Shown piece after piece: positions 19,569-27,489 of a stretch of 64,000 bases of DNA. Position numbers and translations under genes: made by a program. The notes under the pieces were generated by a model that ran no database searches, had not been told where the DNA came from, and saw nothing but the letters and a program-made list of their open reading frames with translations. The stretch's first letter is position 1. The number at the start of each line of letters is the position of its first letter. The DNA is from Microvirga aerophila (lineage in GTDB: Bacteria > Pseudomonadota > Alphaproteobacteria > Rhizobiales > Beijerinckiaceae): the NCBI RefSeq assembly GCF_003332305.1, contig NZ_QOIO01000022.1, positions 1-64,000 of the forward strand. The letters run 5' to 3'.

Positions 19569-20620
19569 TCAGCCTGCCATAGCCGCTGCTCGTGGTTCAT
19601 AGACGCGGTTCTGGCTCAGCACACTCCAGGCGATGCGAGCCAGCTTGTTGGCCAGAGCTGCCGCCAAGACATTGTGGTGCAGGCGCATTGAGGCAGCGGT
19701 GAGCCATGCCCCGAAACTGTGCTGGCGCCATTTTGCCGGCCAGAGCAGCAGCACGCGAGCGGCCTGGATCAGCAGGGATCGCAGGTAGCTGTTGCCGCGC
19801 TTCGACAGGCGGCCCAGCACGGTTCTATCCCCAGTGGAGATCTGGCGCGGCACCAACCCGAGCCAGGCGCCGAAATCGCGTCCACGCTGGAAGGCCGCGC
19901 CGTTGCCGATAGCGGCCACCATGGCACTGGCGATGATCGGCCCTACCCCTGGCACACTCATCAGACGCTGGCAGGCCTCGTCAGCCGCCACGAGAGCTTC
20001 GATCTCCTCGGTGACTGCCTCAATCCGGCCGTCGAGATGATGCCAGTCCTGCACCAGGCCTTCGATCAAGTGTACCATCCGCAGGGTGAGAACATCGGTG
20101 CGTTTGGCCAGGATGTCGGGCAGCGCCTGCCGCAGGGATCGCAGCCCCTGTCGGACAGCGATGCCACGCTCGAGCAGAAAGGTGCGGATCTGGTTGACCA
20201 CTGCTGTGCGCTGGCTCACCAGCCGTGAACGCACGCGGTGCAGGGCTTGCAGGTCGAGCTGCTCAACCGTCTTGGTGGGCACGAAACGCATGGTGGGGCG
20301 GAGCACTGCCTCGGCAGTGGCCTCGGCGTCGCGGAAGTCGTTCTTGTGGCTTTTGCGGAAGGGCTTCACGAACTGAGCGGGATCAGCTTCACGTCGTGGC
20401 CGAGGGCCAGCAACTGGCGGCTGAGATGGTGGGCTCCCACACACGCCTCCATCCCGATCAGACAGGTGGGCATGTTGACGAGGCGCTGCTCGACTTGGCC
20501 ACGCGAGAGCTTCTGGCGCAGGACAATGGCGCCGCGGGCATCCAGGCCGATCAGGTGGAAGCTGTTCTTGCCGATGTCGATGCCAAGGGTGGCAACAGGT
20601 TGAAGCGGAGCATTAGGCAT
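19569..20620 (-). pseudogene. IS110 family transposase, frameshifted
   Basis: A DEDD recombinase of the IS110/IS1111 family split over two frames. The first 84 codons give the RuvC-like start (TLGIDIGKNSFHLIGLD, IGMEACVGAHHLSRQLLALG). The rest (QFVKPFRKSHKNDFRDAEA, then the C-terminal domain with SVPGVGPIIASAMVAAIG and AWLGLVPRQISTGDRTVLG) lies in the next frame. The break is at 20376-20381: adding one G to the CCGCTCAG stretch (as read on the minus strand) gives LIPAQFVKPF, the family consensus. So the enzyme is probably dead, although a one-base sequencing error would look the same. The C-terminal serine-containing domain is otherwise intact. Confidence 0.9.
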
Positions 20621-20668
20621 GGCTCAGATCCTCGTGCTGGGCGCCCCTCCTGAAGGGTGCGCCGGTAA

Positions 20669-20683
20669 GCACGGCCGGTCCAT
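20669..20683. repeat. Subterminal inverted repeat, transposase 5' side
   Basis: GCACGGCCGGTCCAT, the exact partner of 19310-19324, lies 49 nt upstream of the transposase start codon. Confidence 0.75.
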
Positions 20684-20740
20684 CCCATTAGCTGTCTTTT
20701 CGACTTCGAATATGAACGGCCACTCAATCGCATGAGCTTG

Positions 20741-20768
20741 TCTGGTCGCCGCAGTGATGCGGCGACCA
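20741..20768 (-). terminator. Strong hairpin downstream of the 20837-21514 gene
   Basis: A perfect 11-bp stem (CTGGTCGCCGC with GCGGCGACCAG) has a 6-nt loop, 69 nt beyond the stop of the minus-strand gene. There is no U-tract on either side, so it may act as an mRNA 3' end structure rather than a true intrinsic terminator. It lies outside the insertion sequence. Confidence 0.4.
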
Positions 20769-20836
20769 GAGGGAGAGAGCCCCTGGTGAAGCTAGACCAT
20801 AAAACCCGCAACCCGACCCATCATCTCTGTGGCGGA

Positions 20837-21514
20837 TCAGAGGTCGCAAGACGTTAAGGTATAGGAAAGGCGGTAGAGCGAAGTGGCGGTTGACGACAGG
20901 GCGCCGGCTTGTTCCAAGGACGTCGCACCAAGCTCTGCCGCCACTACTTCCTTGAGTGCCTTGGGATCGTACCCTGACACGAGGATGATCCAATCTGCGA
21001 CGGCGTCACCGCCGCGGATCTTCTGCTCCGCGGTTGCGGGCGCGTTCGGCGTCTCGGTTCGCAGAAGGTGGCCCCCGGTTATTCCCGGCAACGACGGCAA
21101 CCGCGCCAGCAGCGGTCTCAGACTTCGGTGCACAGCCTCAGCTTGGCCAACAGCGGGAGAGAAGCGCAGCGTCAGCATGAACTGGGCGACTCCACCGCCG
21201 TTGGTTTCGAGGATCTGGCACTGACTGCGCACCATGTTGCGATGGTGCGGCATCATCTTCGTGGACCAGGGCGTCGGATCGTTCAGGCGCGCCAGGTAAT
21301 GGGGCGAGGTCAAGGTCCTATACGTCTCCAGCTCGTACAGGACGAAGAAGCCTTCACCCCCATCCTCACTTGCCCATCGCGATCCCCGTCGAAAACCGGG
21401 GATGCTCATCCGCTCGGGAAAGTGCTCGTGCGAATGCCAGTCCTCGAATTCGGATCGCAGAGCTGGGGCTATATCCCACCACATGGCGACGGCGGCAGCG
21501 CCAAGGAGCGACAT
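20837..21514 (-). CDS. Hypothetical protein with ferredoxin-like (Dabb/EthD-type) repeats
   Basis: A 225-residue soluble protein. The N-terminal block DIAPALRSEFEDWHSHEHFPER with IPGFRRGSRW and a later second block resemble the dimeric alpha/beta barrel (EthD/Dabb-like) fold seen in small proteins of aromatic or sugar catabolism clusters. No catalytic residue can be assigned. The start is 6 nt after the stop of the TRAP binding-protein gene, so the two are probably co-transcribed. An internal ATG ten codons in (MWWDIAP) is an alternative start. The exact function is unknown. Confidence 0.7.
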   Translation of the reverse strand: MSLLGAAAVAMWWDIAPALRSEFEDWHSHEHFPERMSIPGFRRGSRWASEDGGEGFFVLYELETYRTLTSPHYLARLNDPTPWSTKMMPHHRNMVRSQCQILETNGGGVAQFMLTLRFSPAVGQAEAVHRSLRPLLARLPSLPGITGGHLLRTETPNAPATAEQKIRGGDAVADWIILVSGYDPKALKEVVAAELGATSLEQAGALSSTATSLYRLSYTLTSCDL

Positions 21515-21520
21515 GGATAT

Positions 21521-22546
21521 TCACCGGCTGCCGCGAAGGCGCGCAAGTTCGCTATTGACCTCTTTTGCCAATGGCTCTCCCACCTCACCGATGAACTTCT
21601 CGACAACCGGCTGGACCTTCTCACGCATCCTATCGAGTTCCGGAGCCTCAAGTTCGTTGACTTGCATAACCTTTTGGAGGCGTTCGATTGATTCCGACTC
21701 TTGCGCCTGTAGGAGTTTGCGCTCTTCTGCCTTCGCCTCGTCCGCCGCCTCACGAATGACGGTCTGTTCAGTCGGAGACATGGAATCCCACGTCTTCTTG
21801 CTCATCAGCAATGGCATACCGGTATAGAAGTGACGCGTGATAGACAGGTACTTTTGTACTTCCGCGAACTTGGCAGACTCGATAACTCCAACAGGGTTGT
21901 CCTGCCCATCGATGGTCCTGCTTTCAAGGGCAACATAAACCTCTCCGAATGTCATAGGGACCGGATTGGCGCCGAGCGCCTGGAATGTCTCGATGTAGAT
22001 GGGCGAGGCGATCACTCGCACTTTCAGTCCTTGGACGTCTTCAGGCTTTGCAATTGGACGCCGGCTGTTGGTGATATGCCGGAAGCCGAGGTCCCATATT
22101 CCAAGACCGATAATGCCCTGATCAGCAAGTTTGCCGAGCAGCCTTGTTCCAACCGGACCATCGCTTATTGCGTATGCCTCGCGAAAGTCTTTGAATTGGA
22201 ACGGGAAGTCGAAAATCATGAATTCCTTGTTCAGACCTGCAAGGAGACCAGTTGCCATCGTGGTGAAATCAAGCGTTCCGCCGCGCACCGCCGAAAGGTT
22301 TTGAGGATCGCCGCCCAGGACAGCGCCTGGGAAGAGGTTGATCTTAATCTTCCCACCACTTTTCTGGGACACCAAGTCGGCGAACCTCTGCGCGCCGATA
22401 CCCATTGGATGGTCCTTCGCGAGGCTGAAAGCGAATTTCAGGTTACGGTCTTTGATCTCTTGGGCTTGCGAGCCCAGGGACATAGCGAGCATCGCGATAC
22501 TAGCGAGGCAGCCCAGCGCACTGCGACGAATCATGGTGTGTCTCAT
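21521..22546 (-). CDS. TRAP transporter substrate-binding protein (DctP family)
   Basis: A 341-residue periplasmic binding protein of a TRAP (tripartite ATP-independent) transporter. After a signal peptide (MIRRSALGCLASIAMLAMS, cut near SQAQE) come the DctP blocks: LKVRVIASPIYIETFQALGANPVPMTFGEVY with the carboxylate-binding Arg in VRV, and DGQDNPVGVIES. I chose the ATG at 22546 because GGGAGGG stands before it; upstream in-frame codons are not DctP-like. No dctQ or dctM gene is nearby, so it must work with membrane subunits encoded elsewhere, or is an orphan. It is divergent from an IclR regulator. Confidence 0.92.
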   Translation of the reverse strand: MRHTMIRRSALGCLASIAMLAMSLGSQAQEIKDRNLKFAFSLAKDHPMGIGAQRFADLVSQKSGGKIKINLFPGAVLGGDPQNLSAVRGGTLDFTTMATGLLAGLNKEFMIFDFPFQFKDFREAYAISDGPVGTRLLGKLADQGIIGLGIWDLGFRHITNSRRPIAKPEDVQGLKVRVIASPIYIETFQALGANPVPMTFGEVYVALESRTIDGQDNPVGVIESAKFAEVQKYLSITRHFYTGMPLLMSKKTWDSMSPTEQTVIREAADEAKAEERKLLQAQESESIERLQKVMQVNELEAPELDRMREKVQPVVEKFIGEVGEPLAKEVNSELARLRGSR

Positions 22547-22616
22547 GGTTCCCTCCCGGCTAAGTGGAACGCTCGACTCGGCGCTCCTTCCCGGCATACC
22601 TACCCTTTCCTGATGG

Positions 22617-22633
22617 CATTCAGAAATTGAATG
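22617..22633. promoter_or_regulatory. Palindrome between TRAP binding protein and IclR genes
   Basis: CATTCA and TGAATG flank a 5-nt spacer, in the middle of the 142-bp divergent intergenic region, 56 bp ahead of the IclR start. An IclR dimer commonly binds such a site to control both itself and the divergent gene. The assignment is by position only. Confidence 0.45.
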
Positions 22634-22688
22634 GTTTTCAAAAAACGGATAGGCGTTGGACGTTCCGAGGCTTTCTAACAGGTGCCGA

Positions 22689-23498
22689 ATGAGCGGATCT
22701 CTCGAAAAATCCCTGGCGATCCTCGAGTATCTAGCCGGTCGTCCAAATGGCGCACCGCTCGTGGCGATTGCCACCGAGCTGAACCAGCTTCGCAGTAGCT
22801 GCCACCGCACTCTTCATGAGCTGGTTCGATACGGATATGTCCGGACGCTGCCACAACGCGGAGATTATGCCCTCACGACCAAACTGGCTTCACTGGGTCT
22901 CAGCTTTCTCAGCAAGTCGGGGGTGGTAGATATCGCTCAGCCGGTCATTGATCGGCTCGCCGAGGCGACCGAGGAGTTGGTTCGACTCGCCATCGTTGAC
23001 GATCAGCGGCTTACTCTGGTGGCAAAGGCGCAAGGGGCGAGATCCGGACTGCGCTATGATCCTGACATGGGTATTGAGTTACAGCTCTCGTGCAGTGCGG
23101 CCGGGCACGCTTGGTTGATGACCCTGCCGGAGGAAATGGCTCTTGAAGCCGTCACGCGCCAGGGGTTTGGTCAGCGGACGCATTTCGGCCCTAACGCGCC
23201 AACAACCTTCAAGGCGTTGCTTGAGATGCTGCAGGAAAGCCGTACGCGAGGCTTCAGCCTGCTGTGCGACGTCTATGCCCCGGGGATGAGCGCGATGGCA
23301 GCTCCTGTCCAGCGCCGCGGAGAACAGGCAACCGGCGTCGTGGTGATCGCGGGCCCATCGATGCGTCTTACCGAAAAGCGCATGCTCGAGTTTGGCCCCG
23401 AGCTACTGCGCGCTTCCGCTGAACTCGCTCACGCCAGCGGCGCCTCGCCCTTACTCCAATCCGCCAATCTGGGGACCTGGGGAAACCGTCTTGATTGA
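22689..23498 (+). CDS. IclR family transcriptional regulator
   Basis: A 269-residue regulator. The N-terminal winged helix-turn-helix (about 1-60, SGSLEKSLAILEYLAG, then HRTLHELVRYGYVRTL) is followed by the IclR effector-binding domain (about 80-250, GRRTHFGP-like QRTHFGPNAPTTFKALLEML, GFSLLCDVYAPGMSAMAAPV). The ATG at 22689 is chosen because the domain begins directly there. It is divergent from the first TRAP binding protein and probably senses the transported acid or its product. Confidence 0.92.
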   Translation: MSGSLEKSLAILEYLAGRPNGAPLVAIATELNQLRSSCHRTLHELVRYGYVRTLPQRGDYALTTKLASLGLSFLSKSGVVDIAQPVIDRLAEATEELVRLAIVDDQRLTLVAKAQGARSGLRYDPDMGIELQLSCSAAGHAWLMTLPEEMALEAVTRQGFGQRTHFGPNAPTTFKALLEMLQESRTRGFSLLCDVYAPGMSAMAAPVQRRGEQATGVVVIAGPSMRLTEKRMLEFGPELLRASAELAHASGASPLLQSANLGTWGNRLD

Positions 23499-24008
23499 TC
23501 CGGAAGCATTGGCTTCGGGAGAGTTCAGGACAACCGCTCCTGGCACTTCGCGGAAGTAAGCCGAACGTCTCCCCATACAGGAACACCGGACGTCGTTCTT
23601 TGCCACCTCCTCTCCGGATCCCAAGGATAAAGGAGACGGAATGAGCAAAGACGCCGCTACGTCGAATTTCAGTCAGCTTGACTGTCATTGCGTAAGCTTT
23701 CGCCCTTGGAGCTGCTCACGCCACGTCGAACGGCTCGGGCGCAAAAACCATAGGCGCGCGCAAAACATTGCCCCGAGGCGCGCACCGTGCAACAAAAAGG
23801 TAATCTGCGACTTCCATCGCGAACAGCGATCCTGAAAGCATCCGCGGTGCAATGAGACATCATTTAGGGCGATCTCACGAGTGCTTCTCATGAGGTTTCA
23901 GCGAGCTCGCAACGCCGTACCGCCCGACAGGCTGGGTCATGCCCGAGCTTCGCAGCCGAGCGGACGATCTGCCAGAACTGCACACAAGATCCAAAGGAGG
24001 AAACAAAG
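23499..24008. other. Intergenic region between IclR and second TRAP binding-protein genes
   Basis: About 510 bp. The only coding signal is the weakly supported short frame at 23641-23835. The rest should hold the promoter of the second TRAP gene, but I see no clear operator or terminator. Confidence 0.4.
23641..23835 (+). CDS. Possible small ORF (64 aa), doubtful
   Basis: The ATG at 23641 has a strong Shine-Dalgarno (AAAGGAGACGGA). The first dozen residues (MSKDAATSNFSQL) look like a normal protein start, but the rest is Cys/His/Arg-rich and unlike any family I know. It may be the 5' remnant of a deleted gene; the missing dctQ/dctM genes would be expected around here, but nothing in the sequence proves it. 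Confidence 0.22.
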   Translation: MSKDAATSNFSQLDCHCVSFRPWSCSRHVERLGRKNHRRAQNIAPRRAPCNKKVICDFHREQRS

Positions 24009-24998
24009 ATGACACTGAAATGGTCAGCACTTGTAACGGCCGCGCTAGGCATCGCGATCACAGGAGGGGCGGCTCAGGCCCAAACGAAGCTGAAATGGGC
24101 GCACGTCTACGAAACGTCGGAGCCGTTCCACACGCAATCCGTCTGGGCCGCGCAGGAACTCGCGAAACGCACGAACAACCGCTACCAGGCTGATGTCTAT
24201 CCGGCGTCCCAGCTGGGCAAGGAAACCGACCTCAATCAAGGCCTGTCCCTCGGATCCGTGGACATCATCGTCTCAGGCTCCAGCTTCGCAGCGCGCAGCT
24301 CTCCGCCTATTGGCATCACCTACTACCCATACGTTTTCCGTGACGCGAACCACCTCCTGGCCTACACCAAGAGCGACGTGTTCAAGGAGCTCGCCAAGGG
24401 TTACTCGGACAAGACCGGGCACCAGATCCTCGCAGTGACCTACTATGGAGCGCGTCACACATCGTCGAACAAGCCCATCAAGGCCTGCGCCGACATGAAG
24501 GGCTTGAAGATCCGTGTCCCAGACGTGCCCGCCTATTTGGCGATGCCCCGTGCTTGTGGCGCGAACACGAGTCCCATCGCCTTTGCGGAGGTATATCTTG
24601 CGCTCCAGAACGGAACCGTCGAGGCTCAGGAGAACCCCCTCACGACGATTGAGGCCAAGAAGTTCTATGAGGTGCAGAAACACATAGCCCTGACCGGGCA
24701 CATCGTGGATCACCTGAACACCGTGGTGTCCTCCATTCTTTGGAAGAAGCTCTCCGACGAAGACAAGAAGATCTTCTCGGAAGTCGCCCAAGAGGCTGCC
24801 GCACGGGCGAGCGCTGAAATCATCGCCAAGGAAAAGGAACTGGTCGGCTTCTTCAAGGACAAGGGACTGACGGTTACCGAGGTCGACAAGGAGGACTTCA
24901 AGCAGAATGTCCTGAAGAGCGTCACGTTCGAGTCCTTCGGGTACCGCAAGTCGGATTACGATAAAATCCAGGCGATCAAAAGCGAACCTGCTTTGTAA
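24009..24998 (+). CDS. TRAP transporter substrate-binding protein (second DctP)
   Basis: A 329-residue periplasmic binding protein with a signal peptide (MTLKWSALVTAALGIAITGG, cut after AAQAQ). DctP features include LKIRVPDVPAYLAMPRACGANTSP with the ligand-binding Arg, IAFAEVYLALQNGTVEAQENP and an acidic helical tail. An excellent AAAGGAGG precedes the ATG. It differs clearly from the first DctP, so the two probably bind different ligands. It is followed by a polyol/sugar-acid dehydrogenase gene, which suggests a sugar-acid ligand such as a gluconate or idonate type. No dctQM genes are present. Confidence 0.93.
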   Translation: MTLKWSALVTAALGIAITGGAAQAQTKLKWAHVYETSEPFHTQSVWAAQELAKRTNNRYQADVYPASQLGKETDLNQGLSLGSVDIIVSGSSFAARSSPPIGITYYPYVFRDANHLLAYTKSDVFKELAKGYSDKTGHQILAVTYYGARHTSSNKPIKACADMKGLKIRVPDVPAYLAMPRACGANTSPIAFAEVYLALQNGTVEAQENPLTTIEAKKFYEVQKHIALTGHIVDHLNTVVSSILWKKLSDEDKKIFSEVAQEAAARASAEIIAKEKELVGFFKDKGLTVTEVDKEDFKQNVLKSVTFESFGYRKSDYDKIQAIKSEPAL

Positions 24999-25007
24999 AC
25001 ATACCGC

Positions 25008-25042
25008 TGCCCTGCCAGAGGCTCGTTTCTCCTGGCAGGGCA
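25008..25042 (+). terminator. Hairpin after the second TRAP binding-protein gene
   Basis: A perfect 11-bp stem (TGCCCTGCCAG with CTGGCAGGGCA) and 13-nt loop start 10 nt after the stop codon. No T-run follows, so it probably stabilises the binding-protein mRNA and attenuates the downstream dehydrogenase. Confidence 0.5.
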
Positions 25043-25165
25043 ACGACCGATAGACGTCGGCTGGCTCCACCATTCCGCAACAAGTCCGGAGGGTTGGCCG
25101 ACAGCGAGACCATGGAACATTCCGGGATTGTTGTTCTGACTGCTGCAATCGATGGGAGTAGCGAA

Positions 25166-26215
25166 GTGACCACAACTGCTCTTTCTGCAACGTTGTTTGG
25201 AGCGCAAGATCTTCGCATGGTGGAGGAACCTCTCAAGCCGCTGCCACCTGGAATGGTGCGCGTGCGTTTTCGAGCAGGCGGGATCTGTGGGTCCGATATG
25301 CACTACTTCAGGCATGGCCGAACCGGCGACTTTGTCGTGGAGACGCCTTTGGTTCTCGGCCATGAGATCGCGGGCGAGATCGTCGAGATCTCCGGCGATG
25401 CTTCCAGCTTGGCGGTCGGTGATCGAGTTGCGGTCAATCCTTCGCGGTGGTGCGGCAAGTGTCCGCGTTGCCTGGAGGGCCGCCCGAACTTGTGCGAAAA
25501 CATCTACTTCATGGGATCGGCATCAAAGAAGCCCCATATGCAAGGCGGGTTCGCGACTTACTTCGACGCTGTTCCGGCGCAGTGCATCAAGGTCTCAGGC
25601 AACACACCGATCGCTGCTGCGGCCCTCGCGGAGCCACTAGCGGTCTGCCTTCACGCGGTGAAGCGAGCAAGCGTGGTGGAAGGAAAGCGAGGCATCATCT
25701 TTGGCGCCGGGCCGATTGGCCTTCTGACACTGCTGGTAGCCCGGCAGGCTGGAATGTCGGAGATCGCAGTTGTTGACCTCATGAGCGCTCCCCTTGCTTT
25801 CGCAAAGCGTCTTGGCGCTGATCACATCATCGATATCTCGGCTGGTGAGAATGACCTCAAGGCCCTTGCGGCCGAACGGCCGTTTGATGTTGCTTTCGAG
25901 ATTTCTGGAACGGCTGCCGGGCTCACATCAGCGATTTCAAACGTTCGTCGCGGTGGCACGGTCGTTCAAATCGGCAACTTGCCCGGAGGGGCGATTCCGG
26001 TGCCGGCCAACATGATTATGGCCAAGGAAATCGATCTGATGGGATCATTCCGGTTCGGGGAGGAGTTCGAACACGCCGTTCGCCTCATCGATGATGGAAA
26101 GATCGACGTTCTCTCGATCGTCACGTCCCAGCGCCCATTGTCAGAAGCGTTGGAAGGATTCCACTTGGCTCTCGATCGGTCCCAAAGCGTGAAGGTTGTG
26201 CTGACCGCCTCCTGA
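25166..26215 (+). CDS. L-idonate 5-dehydrogenase-like zinc alcohol dehydrogenase
   Basis: A 349-residue medium-chain dehydrogenase. Catalytic zinc ligands are in GGICGSDMHY and LGHEIAGEI. The structural zinc site has four cysteines in WCGKCPRCLEGRPNLC, and the Rossmann motif is GAGPIGLL. The overall pattern is that of L-idonate/sorbitol/threonine dehydrogenases, which oxidise a secondary alcohol of a sugar acid or polyol with NAD(P). The GTG at 25166 follows GGGAG; an extended frame upstream lacks family resemblance. It lies 167 nt after a TRAP binding protein, so substrate import and oxidation may be linked. Confidence 0.88.
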   Translation: MTTTALSATLFGAQDLRMVEEPLKPLPPGMVRVRFRAGGICGSDMHYFRHGRTGDFVVETPLVLGHEIAGEIVEISGDASSLAVGDRVAVNPSRWCGKCPRCLEGRPNLCENIYFMGSASKKPHMQGGFATYFDAVPAQCIKVSGNTPIAAAALAEPLAVCLHAVKRASVVEGKRGIIFGAGPIGLLTLLVARQAGMSEIAVVDLMSAPLAFAKRLGADHIIDISAGENDLKALAAERPFDVAFEISGTAAGLTSAISNVRRGGTVVQIGNLPGGAIPVPANMIMAKEIDLMGSFRFGEEFEHAVRLIDDGKIDVLSIVTSQRPLSEALEGFHLALDRSQSVKVVLTAS

Positions 26216-26248
26216 ATGGGTCTGCATCCACGCGTGGGTTTATAGGAA

Positions 26249-26482
26249 TTACTTGCTCCGGCTGAACAGATTGCAGACGGCTGAAGCGGCAGCGAACAAG
26301 GCCGCGCCACCCATGGCAAAGGCCGCCCATTCGCTGAGAACATGCGCGAGGATGTTCTCGGGGATCTGTTGCGTGAGGGCGTGATAAACCTGGTGCAGGG
26401 GGACGACGACCATTCCAAACAGCGCCCCGTTCTGGGCGTTGTATCCATTGTCACAGCATTGAGCAGACTTGCATTTTTTCAT
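26249..26482 (-). CDS. Hypothetical membrane protein (77 aa)
   Basis: A small protein with Cys at positions 4, 9 and 10 near the start (MKKCKSAQCCDN) and a hydrophobic C-terminal helix (about 52-70, WAAFAMGGAALFAAASAVC). I do not recognise it. There is no clear Shine-Dalgarno before the ATG at 26482. It is convergent with the dehydrogenase gene. It is listed because the frame has a protein-like composition. Confidence 0.45.
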   Translation of the reverse strand: MKKCKSAQCCDNGYNAQNGALFGMVVVPLHQVYHALTQQIPENILAHVLSEWAAFAMGGAALFAAASAVCNLFSRSK

Positions 26483-26588
26483 ATTCGTCGGTTTACTCGA
26501 TTTCTACGGCTTGGCGATAGGGTCACCACTGGCGGCAGTCCCATTGCCTCCGGCGGTCTTAGCCAAAAAGCAGCGTGGCTAAACATTG

Positions 26589-26843
26589 ATGACGCCCTCC
26601 CCTTACTCCCATGCGACCTACAGGATCTCCCTCATCGGGAGTGTCTGGATGGTGTTTTGCGACGACCATTTCAAGGCAGGCTTTTCAACACGATCGTTAG
26701 CAGAATTGCTTGTGTTGCAGATGATCGAGGCTCGGTGCGCAGAGGAGAAGGCGTCTCAAGTCCTGATCGAGGACGGACTCGTGTGCGAAAAGCACCTGTG
26801 TCGCTGCTTTGAGGGGCCGCCGCCCGGAACGTCCCTGGCTTAG
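26589..26843 (+). CDS. Hypothetical protein (84 aa)
   Basis: A short frame with a protein-like stretch (YRISLIGSVWMVFCDD, then RSLAELLVLQMIEARCAEEK and QVLIEDGLV). It reads like a small globular stress or regulatory protein, but I do not recognise a family. A TTG directly before the ATG could also serve as the start. No Shine-Dalgarno is visible, so support is weak. Confidence 0.35.
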   Translation: MTPSPYSHATYRISLIGSVWMVFCDDHFKAGFSTRSLAELLVLQMIEARCAEEKASQVLIEDGLVCEKHLCRCFEGPPPGTSLA

Positions 26844-26891
26844 GTAGAGGTCACTCCATCAAGGCGCTCATCGGACATATCAGGCTCGCAG

Positions 26892-27155
26892 TCAGGTGTT
26901 CGCGCCTTTCGAAAGCCTCCGGCGAGAGCGCGAGCGCACATAGCCGATGATCGTAAAGATCAGCCACGCGGCTTGAGTAATGAATGACGGCAGATTGAAG
27001 TCAAAGATCAGCGAATAGAGAATGGCAATGGCGCCGATCCCGTTGAGCAATGCATAGCGGTCATCCTCGACCTTCAGTATGCCCAGTTGCAGCAGGCCAT
27101 AGGCTGACAGATAGGCCGCGACACCAATCAGCCCGATAAAATCAGCTATGCTCAT
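26892..27155 (-). CDS. Small CBU_0592-like membrane protein (87 aa)
   Basis: An integral membrane protein with three hydrophobic helices (about 4-25, 36-52 and 55-72). The sequence GVAAYLSAYGLLQLG, then LLNGIGAIAILYSLIFDFNLPSF, fits the small PQ-loop-like CBU_0592 membrane protein family. It has an Arg-rich cytoplasmic tail. Its function is unknown. It is a single gene transcribed opposite to its neighbours. Confidence 0.75.
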   Translation of the reverse strand: MSIADFIGLIGVAAYLSAYGLLQLGILKVEDDRYALLNGIGAIAILYSLIFDFNLPSFITQAAWLIFTIIGYVRSRSRRRLSKGANT

Positions 27156-27489
27156 GAACGTCCCCGTTTGATCTGCGGAAGACCATACTTCGTTGTGGCC
27201 CGTTTCATAAAGGACGACGCGAAGCCTAAGCTCGCACGGCCGAAATTCTGTACAGGCTGCCGGTGTGCCTGTGGGCCTTGCCGAGGATCATGCCTGCAAC
27301 CTGCCGATCACGCAGTCTGCGTTTGCAATGCGCTTGGCGTCTCGACGGTTCACGCCAACAGCTCCGCGAGCCCGCATGATGGGCTGTTAACGGATTGCTC
27401 ACCATGCTGCGCGGAAGGCGCTTTCGGCCGTGAACACTCCGTTCGAGTTCGAGGTTAACCAAGCGAACTCCCGAAGGAAGGGCCCCCGC

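Larger units (their letters stand above)
19310..20683 (-). mobile_element. IS110 family (IS1111-type) insertion sequence
   Basis: A 15-bp perfect inverted repeat bounds the element: ATGGACCGGCCGTGC at 19310-19324 and its reverse complement at 20669-20683. Between them is a DEDD-type transposase gene on the minus strand, with 49 nt before its start and about 245 nt after its stop. Subterminal inverted repeats and a long non-coding stretch after tnp fit the IS1111 group. Short tails outside the repeats probably also belong to the element, so the exact ends are uncertain. The span of about 1.37 kb is normal. No target duplication is expected for this family. Confidence 0.8.

Noticed and set aside
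20684-20836. Guide RNA on the 5' side of the transposase (as in IS110-group elements)
   Set aside because: The inverted repeat places the element's end at about 20683, leaving only 49 nt before the transposase; the strong hairpin at 20741-20768 lies outside the element.
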